Assembly (NCBI GenBank): GCA_013373595.1
Contig: JABXHO010000160.1
Span: 1 to 52,176 of the forward strand
Direction of reading: 5' to 3'
Length of the DNA: 52,176 nucleotides
DNA from: Flavobacteriales bacterium
Lineage (GTDB): Bacteria > Bacteroidota > Bacteroidia > Flavobacteriales_D > Crocinitomicaceae
Each line of letters begins with the position of its first letter. The first letter of the stretch is position 1. Shown piece after piece: positions 1 through 7,982 of this stretch. The position numbers and the translations under genes were made by a program. The notes below the pieces were generated by a model. The model made no database searches and was not told where the DNA came from. It worked only from the letters and a program-made list of their open reading frames with translations.

Positions 1-2
1 AA

Positions 3-419
3 GAATTCAAAGCCTTCATTATGACGGGTAACGTCATTGAATTAGCTGTAGCCGTAATCCTTGCTGGTGCCGTTCAAGGTGTTGTAAAAGGATTTGTAAA
101 TAATATCATGATGCCGATTGTTGGTTACTTCACAGGAGGTACTGACTTCTCAGATTTGAAAATTGTTCTTTCTGATGCGGTTAGCGAAGTGAAGGATGGA
201 GACACGATAATCACCAAAGCTGTTCCTGAAAATGCAATTATGTACGGAGAATGGATCAATGCAGTTATCAACTTGATTATCGTTGGTTTTGTATTATTCG
301 TGATTGTGAAAGCATACAATAAAACGAAAAAGAAGAAGGAAGAAGCACCAGCTGCTCCTCCCGCTCCAACAAAGGATCAAGTTCTTTTAGAAGAGATTCG
401 CGACTTGTTGAAGAAATAG
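3..419 (+). CDS. mscL: Large-conductance mechanosensitive channel MscL (5' end cut by window)
   Basis: Pore-forming inner-membrane channel that opens under membrane tension to release solutes during hypo-osmotic shock. The reading frame is open from base 3 and reads EFKAFIMTGNVIELAVAV, the conserved MscL N-terminus, so the ATG at 21 is internal and the true start lies a few codons before the window. Helix TM1 (GNVIELAVAVILAGAVQGVV) and TM2 (WINAVINLIIVGFVLFVIV) flank a periplasmic loop. A charged, proline/alanine-rich linker and a C-terminal helix (QVLLEEIRDLLKK) follow, as in the family. An intrinsic terminator lies just downstream. The family assignment is certain. Confidence 0.95.
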   Translation, partial: EFKAFIMTGNVIELAVAVILAGAVQGVVKGFVNNIMMPIVGYFTGGTDFSDLKIVLSDAVSEVKDGDTIITKAVPENAIMYGEWINAVINLIIVGFVLFVIVKAYNKTKKKKEEAPAAPPAPTKDQVLLEEIRDLLKK

Positions 420-440
420 GTTGATTTAGATTGAAATAGG

Positions 441-468
441 AAGGAGTGCTGAGAAGTACTCCTTTTTT
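441..468 (+). terminator. Intrinsic terminator after mscL
   Basis: Stem AAGGAGT / ACTCCTT around a 10-base loop, running directly into a T-tract, 22 bases after the mscL stop codon. Confidence 0.8.
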
Positions 469-592
469 ATTATCTTAGAATTGAAATTTACTCCTACAAG
501 AAAAACAAAAGGTTTTTCACTATAACAGATTAAAAATCAATTCATAAGAATTTCACTTAAAATAAAGTGAGATTTTTAAAACCGACACCAAA

Positions 593-2866
593 ATGTCCTT
601 ACCACAAAAATGCTTCTTAGTATTAACGGTTTTAGCACCGTTAACCGGATTCTCTCAAATGAAAGATGTTGATGAAAGTCAGCTAAATGATGACGAGTTG
701 CTCAAAAAGGCTGTTGTATTAATGATAGATGGTTATCTATATGATGCAGATAAGATCGTAGGAGATCTAATTTCAAAAGATCCCGACAACAATTACCTGA
801 ACTATTTGAAAGGTTTCAACCTTCTATATTCAGCAAGAGATCATGCCGCAGCTATTCCCTACTTTGAGCAATCCATTCCACCTGAGCCTGGAAAACTAGA
901 ATTGTTATCCGCTGACTCAAAAGTTCCCGTAGATGTCTACTACCACTTGGGGACTTCGCACCATTTTTTAGAAGATATCGATAAAGCAACAGAATACTAT
1001 ACGCTTTTCAAAAATCAATCGGGTAAGAAATCAGAATTCTACGATGAAGTGGATTTACGACTCGCTCAATGTGAAGTAGCTAAACAACTCATCGCTAATC
1101 CCAAATCGGACAAAGTGGAACTGATTAAGGGGAATATAAATACCAACTTACCTGAATACAGTCCAGTTATTTCTGCTAATGGAAAAGAGCTCTATTTCAC
1201 ATCCAGAAGAGATTGGAGCGATCAAGACCTAAGCAAAAAGCTTTATCCAGTTGATAATTCATATCCAGAAGATATCTATTACAGTCAATTAACGAGAAAC
1301 GACTCATGGACAGACCCTGAGAAACTGGCTATTTGTAAGCCTTTTGATAATGAAGCAAGTTTATTCATGTCCCCAACAATGGACAAGCTCTTCGTATATA
1401 GCGATGCTGAAGGAAATGGAAACCTATTTTATTCTGATTTTCAATCTGATGAATTTACAGCCATCGACGAATTGCCATTTAACCGACTAAATTCAGAGTT
1501 TTGGGAATCGCATTTCGTTTGTTCACCCGATTCGAGTTTAATTGTTTTCGCTTCCGATAGAAAAGGTGGTGAAGGTGGGCGCGACTTGTGGCTCATGCGT
1601 CAGGAGGAAGATGGATCTTGGACGAACCCAATCAATATGGGACCGGAGATCAATACTCCCGAAGACGAAGATTCACCATTTCTTACGCTAGACGGCGAAT
1701 ACCTCTATTATGCCTCAAATGGAAATCAAAGCATGGGGGGATTTGACGTTTTTCGAACAAAAATTACGGAAAAAGGTGAAGCATCAGCTCCTGAAAATCT
1801 GGGAGTTCCTATCAATTCGACTGGCGACGACATTTTCTTTACACTCACCTGCGATGGTAACGACGCGTACTTTACATCTTTCCGCGAAAGTGGCGTGGGT
1901 GAAACGGACATTTATCATGTAACGGATGGCGAATCAAATACTCCAGCGGAGGTCATTGCCTTGAAAGGCGAAGTAATCAACCTTACCGAAGATTCCGAAA
2001 AAGCTGACGTATCCTTCACCTTAACAAATAAGAAGACAAATTATTCGGAAGAATTGTTATTAAAGAATGATGCCTACTTCACCCTACTCGATAATTGCGG
2101 AGAATATACGTTAACCATTACGGATAATGTTACAAATGAAGTAAAGTCGACAGAAGACATCCAAACCAATTGCGAATCCGTTGCTCAAACATTCGAACGA
2201 AACTATCTGAACGGAGCGTATTGGATCGCTGGTACAATCACAGATGCCGAAACCAACGAGCCCATATCTATTTCTTCGGTCGAAATCAGAAATGCGGCCA
2301 ATAACGAGTTAATTACATCCTTAGAGGCTCAAAATGGACAATTTTCAACGGAGAAACTTACCAATTTCCAACCGAACGATTCCGTTGACTTTTCCATTCG
2401 TATAAATGCAGAGGGATACGACTCTAAAACGGTTGAGTTTGAAGAAGTACTTGGTTCAATCGGTAAATTGACCGTTGATGTTTCGTTGGATAAATCTCCA
2501 CCACTCATTGCTTCTATCGAAGATCAATTGAAAGAATTCACCATCTATTTCGATTACGACAAATCGAATATTCGCCAATCTGAAGTGGATATTATGAACG
2601 AAGTTGTGCGAATAATGAACGAAAATCCAGAACTGAAATTGATGCTGTATGCTCATACTGACGCCAGAGGAACGAAAGCCTACAATAAGCGCCTATCCAA
2701 TCGTAGAGCACAATCTTCACTAAAATATATTCAAAAACGCATCACGAATCCTAAGCGAATTCAGGCGAAAGGACTTGGTGAAACCCAATTGGCGGTTGAA
2801 TGTGATGAGTGTACCAAACAGCAACATCAGTTAAACAGACGTACGAATTTTGAGATTATTGAGTAG
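593..2866 (+). CDS. PorE-like OmpA-family protein (TPR, WD40-like propeller, CRD and OmpA domains)
   Basis: 757-residue periplasmic/outer-membrane protein. A signal peptide (MSLPQKCFLVLTVLAPLTGFSQ) is followed by TPR-like helices (about 30-165). Next come PD40/WD40-like propeller blades (about 185-455), seen as repeats such as GKELYFTSRRDW, SLIVFASDRKGGEGGRDLW and EYLYYASNGNQSMGGFDVF. A carboxypeptidase-regulatory-like domain (about 545-635, AYWIAGTITDAETNEPI) precedes a C-terminal OmpA peptidoglycan-binding domain (about 650-757, with AHTDARGTKAYNKRLSNRRA). This order matches PorE, the T9SS component that ties the secretion machine to peptidoglycan. Bacteroidota carry several paralogues with the same architecture, so whether this is the true PorE is open. 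Confidence 0.85.
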   Translation: MSLPQKCFLVLTVLAPLTGFSQMKDVDESQLNDDELLKKAVVLMIDGYLYDADKIVGDLISKDPDNNYLNYLKGFNLLYSARDHAAAIPYFEQSIPPEPGKLELLSADSKVPVDVYYHLGTSHHFLEDIDKATEYYTLFKNQSGKKSEFYDEVDLRLAQCEVAKQLIANPKSDKVELIKGNINTNLPEYSPVISANGKELYFTSRRDWSDQDLSKKLYPVDNSYPEDIYYSQLTRNDSWTDPEKLAICKPFDNEASLFMSPTMDKLFVYSDAEGNGNLFYSDFQSDEFTAIDELPFNRLNSEFWESHFVCSPDSSLIVFASDRKGGEGGRDLWLMRQEEDGSWTNPINMGPEINTPEDEDSPFLTLDGEYLYYASNGNQSMGGFDVFRTKITEKGEASAPENLGVPINSTGDDIFFTLTCDGNDAYFTSFRESGVGETDIYHVTDGESNTPAEVIALKGEVINLTEDSEKADVSFTLTNKKTNYSEELLLKNDAYFTLLDNCGEYTLTITDNVTNEVKSTEDIQTNCESVAQTFERNYLNGAYWIAGTITDAETNEPISISSVEIRNAANNELITSLEAQNGQFSTEKLTNFQPNDSVDFSIRINAEGYDSKTVEFEEVLGSIGKLTVDVSLDKSPPLIASIEDQLKEFTIYFDYDKSNIRQSEVDIMNEVVRIMNENPELKLMLYAHTDARGTKAYNKRLSNRRAQSSLKYIQKRITNPKRIQAKGLGETQLAVECDECTKQQHQLNRRTNFEIIE

Positions 2867-2905
2867 AACTCGCACTATTTAAGGTATTCTTGGATCAATA
2901 TTTGC

Positions 2906-2913
2906 TATCTTTG
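2906..2913 (+). promoter_or_regulatory. Bacteroidota -7 element for ssrA
   Basis: TATCTTTG matches the sigma-RpoD -7 consensus TAnnTTTG and predicts transcription start near 2919-2921, just before the mature tmRNA 5' end at 2926. No clear TTTG -33 element is seen at the usual distance. Confidence 0.75.
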
Positions 2914-2925
2914 CATTAGTTCTTT

Positions 2926-3328
2926 GGGGTCGTATTGGATTTGACAGCGATAGAAGTTGTTGAGTGTAAGCATGTCGAGCGTTGTGGTGAAGCTCGTTAA
3001 TCATTTGTCACAAACTATAATTGACAACACGTCATACAGACTTGCTGCCTAATTTGCGGAATGTAAATTAAGCTTAATCTAGAGGAAGTACAGTACTCAG
3101 ACAAGTTCCCTCTCCCACGTTTCCGCCTGATAAACAGGGATCAAGAGGGACCAACTTTTTCAGGATAGCATGAGTGATGCTTCTAAGCTCGTGTGAAATT
3201 TAGAAGATAAGTGAGTTCATTGGGTGTCTTTGTCCGGGAGTTCATCGAAAATTAATTGAAGACTAAACATGTAGAAAGCTTAATTGCTCGTCGTTTGGAC
3301 GAGGGTTCGAAACCCTCCGACTCCACCA
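2926..3328 (+). ncRNA. ssrA: Transfer-messenger RNA (tmRNA), single-piece
   Basis: Rescues stalled ribosomes and tags the incomplete protein for degradation. The 5' end GGGGTCG pairs with CGACTCC at the 3' end over seven base pairs, including the G3-U70 wobble that alanyl-tRNA synthetase reads. The 3' end has a T-arm (GAGGGTTCGAAACCCTC) and an encoded CCA (3326-3328). The 5' half has the conserved GGATTTGACA stretch. The tag reading frame ends at a TAA at 3050-3052 and reads SYRLAA before the stop; the likely tag is (A)DNTSYRLAA, with resume codon GAC at 3023. A terminator follows. The exact tag start is inferred by length comparison with other Bacteroidota tags. Confidence 0.95.
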
Positions 3329-3333
3329 AATTA

Positions 3334-3373
3334 GAAACCCAGTTATCCCAATATAGCTGGGTTTCGTCGTTTT
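3334..3373 (+). terminator. Intrinsic terminator after ssrA
   Basis: Perfect stem GAAACCCAG / CTGGGTTTC (3334-3342 with 3357-3365) starting 6 bases after the tmRNA CCA end, followed by a short T-rich stretch. Confidence 0.75.
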
Positions 3374-3383
3374 ATGAATATTC

Positions 3384-3415
3384 ATGCAGCTTGAGGAGGG
3401 TTTCGAACGAAACCT
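3384..3415. repeat. Left copy of a diverged direct repeat (partner 7165-7196)
   Basis: ATGCAG, eight variable bases, then an 18-base core GGGTTTCGAACGAAACCT that recurs exactly at 7179-7196. The core can fold on itself (GGTTTC / GAAACC). Its first part, GGAGGGTTTCGAAC, is also the reverse complement of 14 bases of the tmRNA T-arm. The two copies bracket the operon 3503-6801. A 12-base palindrome, ATGAATATTCAT, abuts the left copy at 3374-3385. Confidence 0.6.
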
Positions 3416-3451
3416 GATTAGAGTTTTGATGGAACCAAATTCTATTAAAGC

Positions 3452-3481
3452 AAAAGACCTTAGCTTTCACTAAGGCCTTTT
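3452..3481. terminator. Bidirectional terminator after the 3503-6801 operon
   Basis: Hairpin AAAAGACCTTAG / CTAAGGCCTTTT with one mismatch and a 6-base loop. It ends in a T-run on either strand, and lies 22 bases beyond the stop codon of the minus-strand gene. Confidence 0.8.
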
Positions 3482-3502
3482 CACTTTAAGCTCGTGTATT
3501 GC

Positions 3503-5911
3503 TTACTTAACAACCATTAACTTATCAAAAAATACATCCTCACCTGAAGACAATATAACATGATATGTTGCTGGTGGAAGAATAGAGACATCTATTTGCT
3601 GACGATTACTATCGAGTTCATCAGTCAAAACTTTGTTGCCCCTGCTATCAATCAATACCATTGACCAAGTTTTATCACCAAGACCATTGAAGTGAACGAT
3701 ATCACGCGTTGGGTTTGGCGAAATTGACATTTCAATCTCTTCAGTTCCACTCTCTTCATCCACAGGGAACGGCTCAGCGTTCTTCTTACCTCCACGGATA
3801 AGATAAATATTACCATCGTACGTTACTTCCTGACCACAACCAAAGAAGGTTACGATGTAGAAATAGTACGCGTTTTCAGTAACTGGAACTCCTGACAAAT
3901 TATTCCCGTCCCAATTAACTGATGAATAATTGATTGGATTACTTGGTGATGGTGCTTGAAAAGAACAACATCCTCCATATTCCTCTGCCTTATGGACGAT
4001 ATTCCCCCATTGATTCATAATGAACAATGAAAAACCTTGTGCGCCGAATGCACAGAACGGATGATCCTCATCTGCAACAAACCAGTAATCATTGACTCCG
4101 TCACCATTAGGCGTAAATACATTGGGAATAGGCAAATCAACGGTAAACCCTTCGAAATCATCGCAGCACCATTCACAATCACTCACACAAGTACCAGCAT
4201 TTACAATTCCCTCAAACCCTGGACCTCCAGTAAAGTCATTTCCTAACTCAATGGTGTTTCCTGCTTGAAATAACACACTCGCCGTTCCTGTTTCCACGGG
4301 GCCTGAAACACCAGCCTTTATACAATCTGCTGTTCTTGTCTCTCCTGGTAATGGATTATCATTTGGTAATCGATCATTGTAGGTTAAACAAATCGGGCAG
4401 TAATCACAAACAACAATAATGTTAAATGTAAATTCTCCCGTTTCTGGGTGACACGAGTTTTGATCATTTGCAATGACTTTAAACGTATGCGTGCCAAGAG
4501 TTGTTGATGAATTCGTAGCCCAAGAAAAACTCATCACTCCCCCTGAAGTAGTTGGTAATGTATATGAGAAACTTGAGGGTATGGTATTCGTCTGACTTAC
4601 CAACATTACCTCGCTGTTATTATCATTGTAAAGGTTTGAAGTAAAACTTACCGTATTACCTTGATTCACATAGATCGTATAGTCACCACTTCCATTGATA
4701 CCATTCATCCAAGGAGCAATATTGTTTTGAGAATGCACGGTAAATGTATAAGTTTCCGTATGCGTACAGCCTTCTGGTGTGGTTACCTTAACAGTATATG
4801 ATGCATTTCCAACTGCCGGAAACACTGTTGCTGCGTCCAGTCCAACTCCAGATAAGAATGGAGTTCCATTGGTATTCGTTCCAGTATACCAACTATATGT
4901 CCAACTATTCTCTCCTGTTACTTCCAAATCGACTTGCTCTCCTTCACAAACAGGTTCGCCGTCATGAATAAATTCAAAATCTGGATCTACGATACAGAAA
5001 TCTACAGAAGTCTCATCCTGACATGCGCCAGTAGCTTTCAAATAAACTCTGTAACATTCTCCAACCTCGGGTGTGATTTGAGCAGTAACATCAAAAGTAC
5101 CTGCCTGACCATTTTGTTGTCCACTGGTATATAATAATTGCTCACCACTAGAATTAACTAGTCTGTAGATCTCCCATACATACCCTGTTTCATCAGTCGT
5201 TGAACTACCATCAACAGTTATACTTGCTCCTTCACAGTATGAATTTTGCGGTATAGATAAATTTGCAACTGGTAAAGCACTTCCTTGAGGAAGGTCATCT
5301 ACCTTTACATCATCTAATAAAATTCCTACAACTTCACTTCCTCCAAAAGCTACCCATGGACCAAACGTCACGTAATGCGTTCCACTCGTTTGAGGAGTAA
5401 AGCAAAAAGAAGCCTGAACGTACTGCGTTGACGTAGGTGTTATCGTAATTTGTGGAGTATGACTTGAAGTGAATGGTCCTGTGGTAATTGTTGGAATCGT
5501 AGGAGAAATGATACACCCTACAGGAACATCACGATCAGATGAGAAATCTTTTCTCACCCAAAAGGAAACAACATAGGTATTACCAGCCGTAAGCGGTAAA
5601 GTTTTTCCGTAACAATATTCATTTAAGCCTGAATTTTCTGGCGCAACAAATCTCGCAAACCCAACACCTGAGTGAGGACTCCCCGCTACAAATGGGGCTA
5701 AACTGTGATTAACATCACACGTATTCACAAGATTATGCCACTCTACTGCATATTCTAATGAATAGTTCCAATAATCATCCGGGTTCCCGTCATTGTCATC
5801 ATCATCATCCCATTGTTCAAATCCTCCATTGATCATATACTGACCGAAGGAAAATGAACTTAATAAGGAGACACACAGCAATGGGAGTCCGTATAAAAAT
5901 AAATTTTTCAT
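3503..5911 (-). CDS. Large secreted protein with type IX secretion tail
   Basis: 802-residue cell-surface or secreted protein. The signal peptide ends ...SFSFGQ. Residues about 30-210 look like a carbohydrate-binding/jelly-roll module (starts NGGFEQW, ends VGILLDDVKVDD) with an Asp-rich DDDDDNDGNPDD run that may bind calcium. Ig/PKD-like modules follow. Near residue 630 is the FTPNGDGVNDYW motif typical of gliding-motility/CHU-type C-terminal modules. The end is a type A sorting domain (ISPNPTRDIVHFNG ... LPPATYHVILSSG). T9SS removes such tails on export. It is the second gene of an operon with the fibre-like gene upstream (5-base gap). No catalytic motif is visible; adhesion or glycan binding is an inference. 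Confidence 0.8.
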   Translation of the reverse strand: MKNLFLYGLPLLCVSLLSSFSFGQYMINGGFEQWDDDDDNDGNPDDYWNYSLEYAVEWHNLVNTCDVNHSLAPFVAGSPHSGVGFARFVAPENSGLNEYCYGKTLPLTAGNTYVVSFWVRKDFSSDRDVPVGCIISPTIPTITTGPFTSSHTPQITITPTSTQYVQASFCFTPQTSGTHYVTFGPWVAFGGSEVVGILLDDVKVDDLPQGSALPVANLSIPQNSYCEGASITVDGSSTTDETGYVWEIYRLVNSSGEQLLYTSGQQNGQAGTFDVTAQITPEVGECYRVYLKATGACQDETSVDFCIVDPDFEFIHDGEPVCEGEQVDLEVTGENSWTYSWYTGTNTNGTPFLSGVGLDAATVFPAVGNASYTVKVTTPEGCTHTETYTFTVHSQNNIAPWMNGINGSGDYTIYVNQGNTVSFTSNLYNDNNSEVMLVSQTNTIPSSFSYTLPTTSGGVMSFSWATNSSTTLGTHTFKVIANDQNSCHPETGEFTFNIIVVCDYCPICLTYNDRLPNDNPLPGETRTADCIKAGVSGPVETGTASVLFQAGNTIELGNDFTGGPGFEGIVNAGTCVSDCEWCCDDFEGFTVDLPIPNVFTPNGDGVNDYWFVADEDHPFCAFGAQGFSLFIMNQWGNIVHKAEEYGGCCSFQAPSPSNPINYSSVNWDGNNLSGVPVTENAYYFYIVTFFGCGQEVTYDGNIYLIRGGKKNAEPFPVDEESGTEEIEMSISPNPTRDIVHFNGLGDKTWSMVLIDSRGNKVLTDELDSNRQQIDVSILPPATYHVILSSGEDVFFDKLMVVK

Positions 5912-5916
5912 ATGTT

Positions 5917-6801
5917 TTACTTGTTATCCTCTAATTGTTCAATCTTTTGCTTCAATAACTCTATTGTTTCATTCTGATCAATGATGTATAGTGTCAATTC
6001 TTCTACTTTTCTCAAAAGGAGATCGTCCATTTCACCTACATTGTATCCATTTTCCTGAAACTCTTGTGCTGAAGGAACTTCTGGAAGGTGTTTGTTTTGT
6101 TCAACGAATGACTTCACCTCTGTTAATGGCAATAGATTATAGTCATCTCCAAACACGTGATCGGAATTTGGAACATCTGCAATTACTTTAATTTTCTCAC
6201 AAAGGATTCCTCCATTTACCATTAACTTATGTCCTTGAGTATCCGTTACACTATTGTCGTACTTTTCCCAAACACCAATGGTAACTGTTCCATCATGCTG
6301 AAGCCCCATAATGGCTCCCTGATTGGATCCCGTATTATTTCTTCTGAAGTATAAATTCCCCTTGATATCCCAAAAATTATTGTAATATGCCGTTGTGGAA
6401 ACCAACATTCGAACATGCCCTGAGTTTGGCTCCTCAGTTCCCAATCGCACCTGCGTACCTGATGGCATCAAAAGGTTACCTTCTACGTGAAGTCGATCCT
6501 GTGGATTCGTTGTTCCAATTCCCACATAGCCATTGGAACCACTAACTGTTAACCTTGGCGTAGAATTGGTTTTCAAATAGAGATTTCCTAGGCTATAAGC
6601 ACTAAAACCTCCTGATGTTGTATAAACATCCGCATTAAAGAGAAACTTTGATCGATCAGTGTAAATATGGGCCCAAGTTGAGTTTGCGGGACCTAATTTA
6701 ATGTATCCATAAGGAGTGTTAAATTGATTCCATTGTGCAACTGATTTGTTGGAGAATGTCACACATGCAATTGCTACTACTGCAATAAATAATTTGTTCA
6801 T
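5917..6801 (-). CDS. Secreted tail-fibre-like protein with C-terminal coiled coil
   Basis: 294 residues with a signal peptide (MNKLFIAVVAIACVTFSNKSVAQ). The middle holds the VGIGTTNPQDRLHVEGN motif found in many Bacteroidota fibre-like surface proteins. The C-terminus has KHLPEVPSAQEF ... GYNVGEMDDLLLRKVEELTLY, followed by a coiled coil (about 260-294), as in proteins annotated as tail-fibre or S74-chaperone-like. No full S74 autoprotease motif is evident and there is no T9SS tail. It is first in the operon with the large secreted protein and is preceded by a consensus -7 element. A structural, probably trimeric, surface role is inferred. Confidence 0.7.
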   Translation of the reverse strand: MNKLFIAVVAIACVTFSNKSVAQWNQFNTPYGYIKLGPANSTWAHIYTDRSKFLFNADVYTTSGGFSAYSLGNLYLKTNSTPRLTVSGSNGYVGIGTTNPQDRLHVEGNLLMPSGTQVRLGTEEPNSGHVRMLVSTTAYYNNFWDIKGNLYFRRNNTGSNQGAIMGLQHDGTVTIGVWEKYDNSVTDTQGHKLMVNGGILCEKIKVIADVPNSDHVFGDDYNLLPLTEVKSFVEQNKHLPEVPSAQEFQENGYNVGEMDDLLLRKVEELTLYIIDQNETIELLKQKIEQLEDNK

Positions 6802-6830
6802 TATACTTAGTTTTTTTTATTAATACGCGG

Positions 6831-6838
6831 CAAATATA
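6831..6838 (-). promoter_or_regulatory. -7 element for the secreted-protein operon
   Basis: On the minus strand this reads TATATTTG, an exact match to TAnnTTTG. Transcription would start about 25 bases before the ATG at 6801. No good -33 TTTG is seen at 19-22 bases. Confidence 0.6.
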
Positions 6839-7319
6839 GAGCAAAATAGAGCCGTGGTATATGCCAACCGAAAATGCAGTAATTCCCGAAAAAACACGTG
6901 TAAAAAAACAAGTATTTATACCTAATGAAAATTCATTTTTTTCACTAAAAAATCCCACAATCGTATGGAGTATTGTAAGTAAACTTTCATCCTATTTTTT
7001 TAGCACAATAGTGTTAAACTAGAGCTTCGATAACTGATACAAAAGAACGGGAAACGAACAAACTACTTGAACTATTAGAACATACCTTTTAACACCTCTT
7101 TTCGTGGTATTTGACTTCCTAGTTTAGGTATAAATCAACAGTGGAAATCATTGAAGAACTATTGATGCAGTTAAGACTGGGTTTCGAACGAAACCTACGG
7201 TCGTGTTTTCGGACTGGATGGTCCGACACTCCCTGTTATCTACGCTGCTACCTATGGCGGTCATGAGTTACCAGTAAAACACCTAGGAATTCTAGTTTTT
7301 ATTAAGCAACTTTAGCACT
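6839..7319. other. 480-bp intergenic stretch with hairpins and a repeat copy
   Basis: The left 300 bases are AT-rich with no convincing gene. From about 7165 the composition changes and the stretch holds three things: the right copy of the direct repeat; a strong hairpin (TCGGAC 7209-7214 with GTCCGA 7221-7226, extended by GTG/CAC across a TTT bulge); and a start-less open frame at 7175-7315 encoding GLDGPTLPVIYAATYGGHEL. This could be a worn coding remnant or a structured RNA. I cannot name it. Confidence 0.35.
7165..7196. repeat. Right copy of the diverged direct repeat (partner 3384-3415)
   Basis: Same arrangement as the left copy: ATGCAG, eight unrelated bases, then the identical 18-base core GGGTTTCGAACGAAACCT. 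In all 25 of 32 positions match the left copy. Confidence 0.6.
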
Positions 7320-7982
7320 ATGAATCAAACCTTGAACCTATCTTTTCGAACAACAGTTACACGCGAAGAAGCTGATGAAATCGCTAATTTTCTCATGGAA
7401 AATGGTATTTCTACCCGTGTTGTCAAAAACGAAGGTGACCTTGACCACGTTTTTCAAGGCGAAGCTCCTACTGATAAATTTGAAGTGCTGATAAACGAAG
7501 AAGATTTATCCAAGGCGGAAAAGGTATTTGTAGAGCTTGCCACGAAGCAGTTGGATGAAATTTCGCCCGATCATTATTTGTACTCTTTTTCGGATGATGA
7601 ACTACTGAAAGTACTAGTTGAAAAGAATGAGTGGAATGAGATTGACGTGCTCTTAAGCGAGAAAATCCTGCTAAAACGCGGTGTTGAAATTGATTATGAC
7701 AAACTTGATCATCAGAGAGACGAAAGAAAACAAGAACTTTCAAAACCAAAAAGTGGGCAGATCGGATGGGTAATTATCGGCTATATTTCTGCTGCCTTAG
7801 GTGGTTTTCTTGGGCTGGTGATTGGCTATTTTATCTGGCAAGCGAAAAACAAATTACCGAATGGAGAAAAAGTTCCTGCGTACAATGAAAAGCTAAGAAA
7901 GCATGGACTCACTATATTTCTAATCTCCTTGGTTATTTTTCCAACGGTGTTGATTATGAGACTCGCATTGGAAATTATTTAA
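7320..7982 (+). CDS. DUF2007-like small membrane protein
   Basis: 220 residues. The N-terminal domain (about 5-75: SFRTTVTREEADEIANFL ... TDKFEVLINEEDLSKAEKVF) resembles the ferredoxin-like DUF2007 'putative signal transducing' domain, which is common in Bacteroidota and has no settled function. A charged helical region follows, then two C-terminal membrane helices (about 150-170, GWVIIGYISAALGGFLGLVI; and 197-218). The gene converges on the phosphoesterase-like gene and their stop codons overlap by 4 bases. No T9SS tail or signal peptide is present, so the N-terminal domain is probably cytoplasmic. Confidence 0.65.
   Translation: MNQTLNLSFRTTVTREEADEIANFLMENGISTRVVKNEGDLDHVFQGEAPTDKFEVLINEEDLSKAEKVFVELATKQLDEISPDHYLYSFSDDELLKVLVEKNEWNEIDVLLSEKILLKRGVEIDYDKLDHQRDERKQELSKPKSGQIGWVIIGYISAALGGFLGLVIGYFIWQAKNKLPNGEKVPAYNEKLRKHGLTIFLISLVIFPTVLIMRLALEII

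Noticed and set aside
553-570. Inverted repeat TCACTT/AAGTGA before the PorE-like gene
   Set aside because: Six bases on each side in AT-rich DNA with no second copy; too weak to call an operator.
3398-3415. tRNA fragment suggested by the GGTTTCGAAC motif
   Set aside because: No acceptor, D or anticodon arms are present; the likeness is only to a T-arm.
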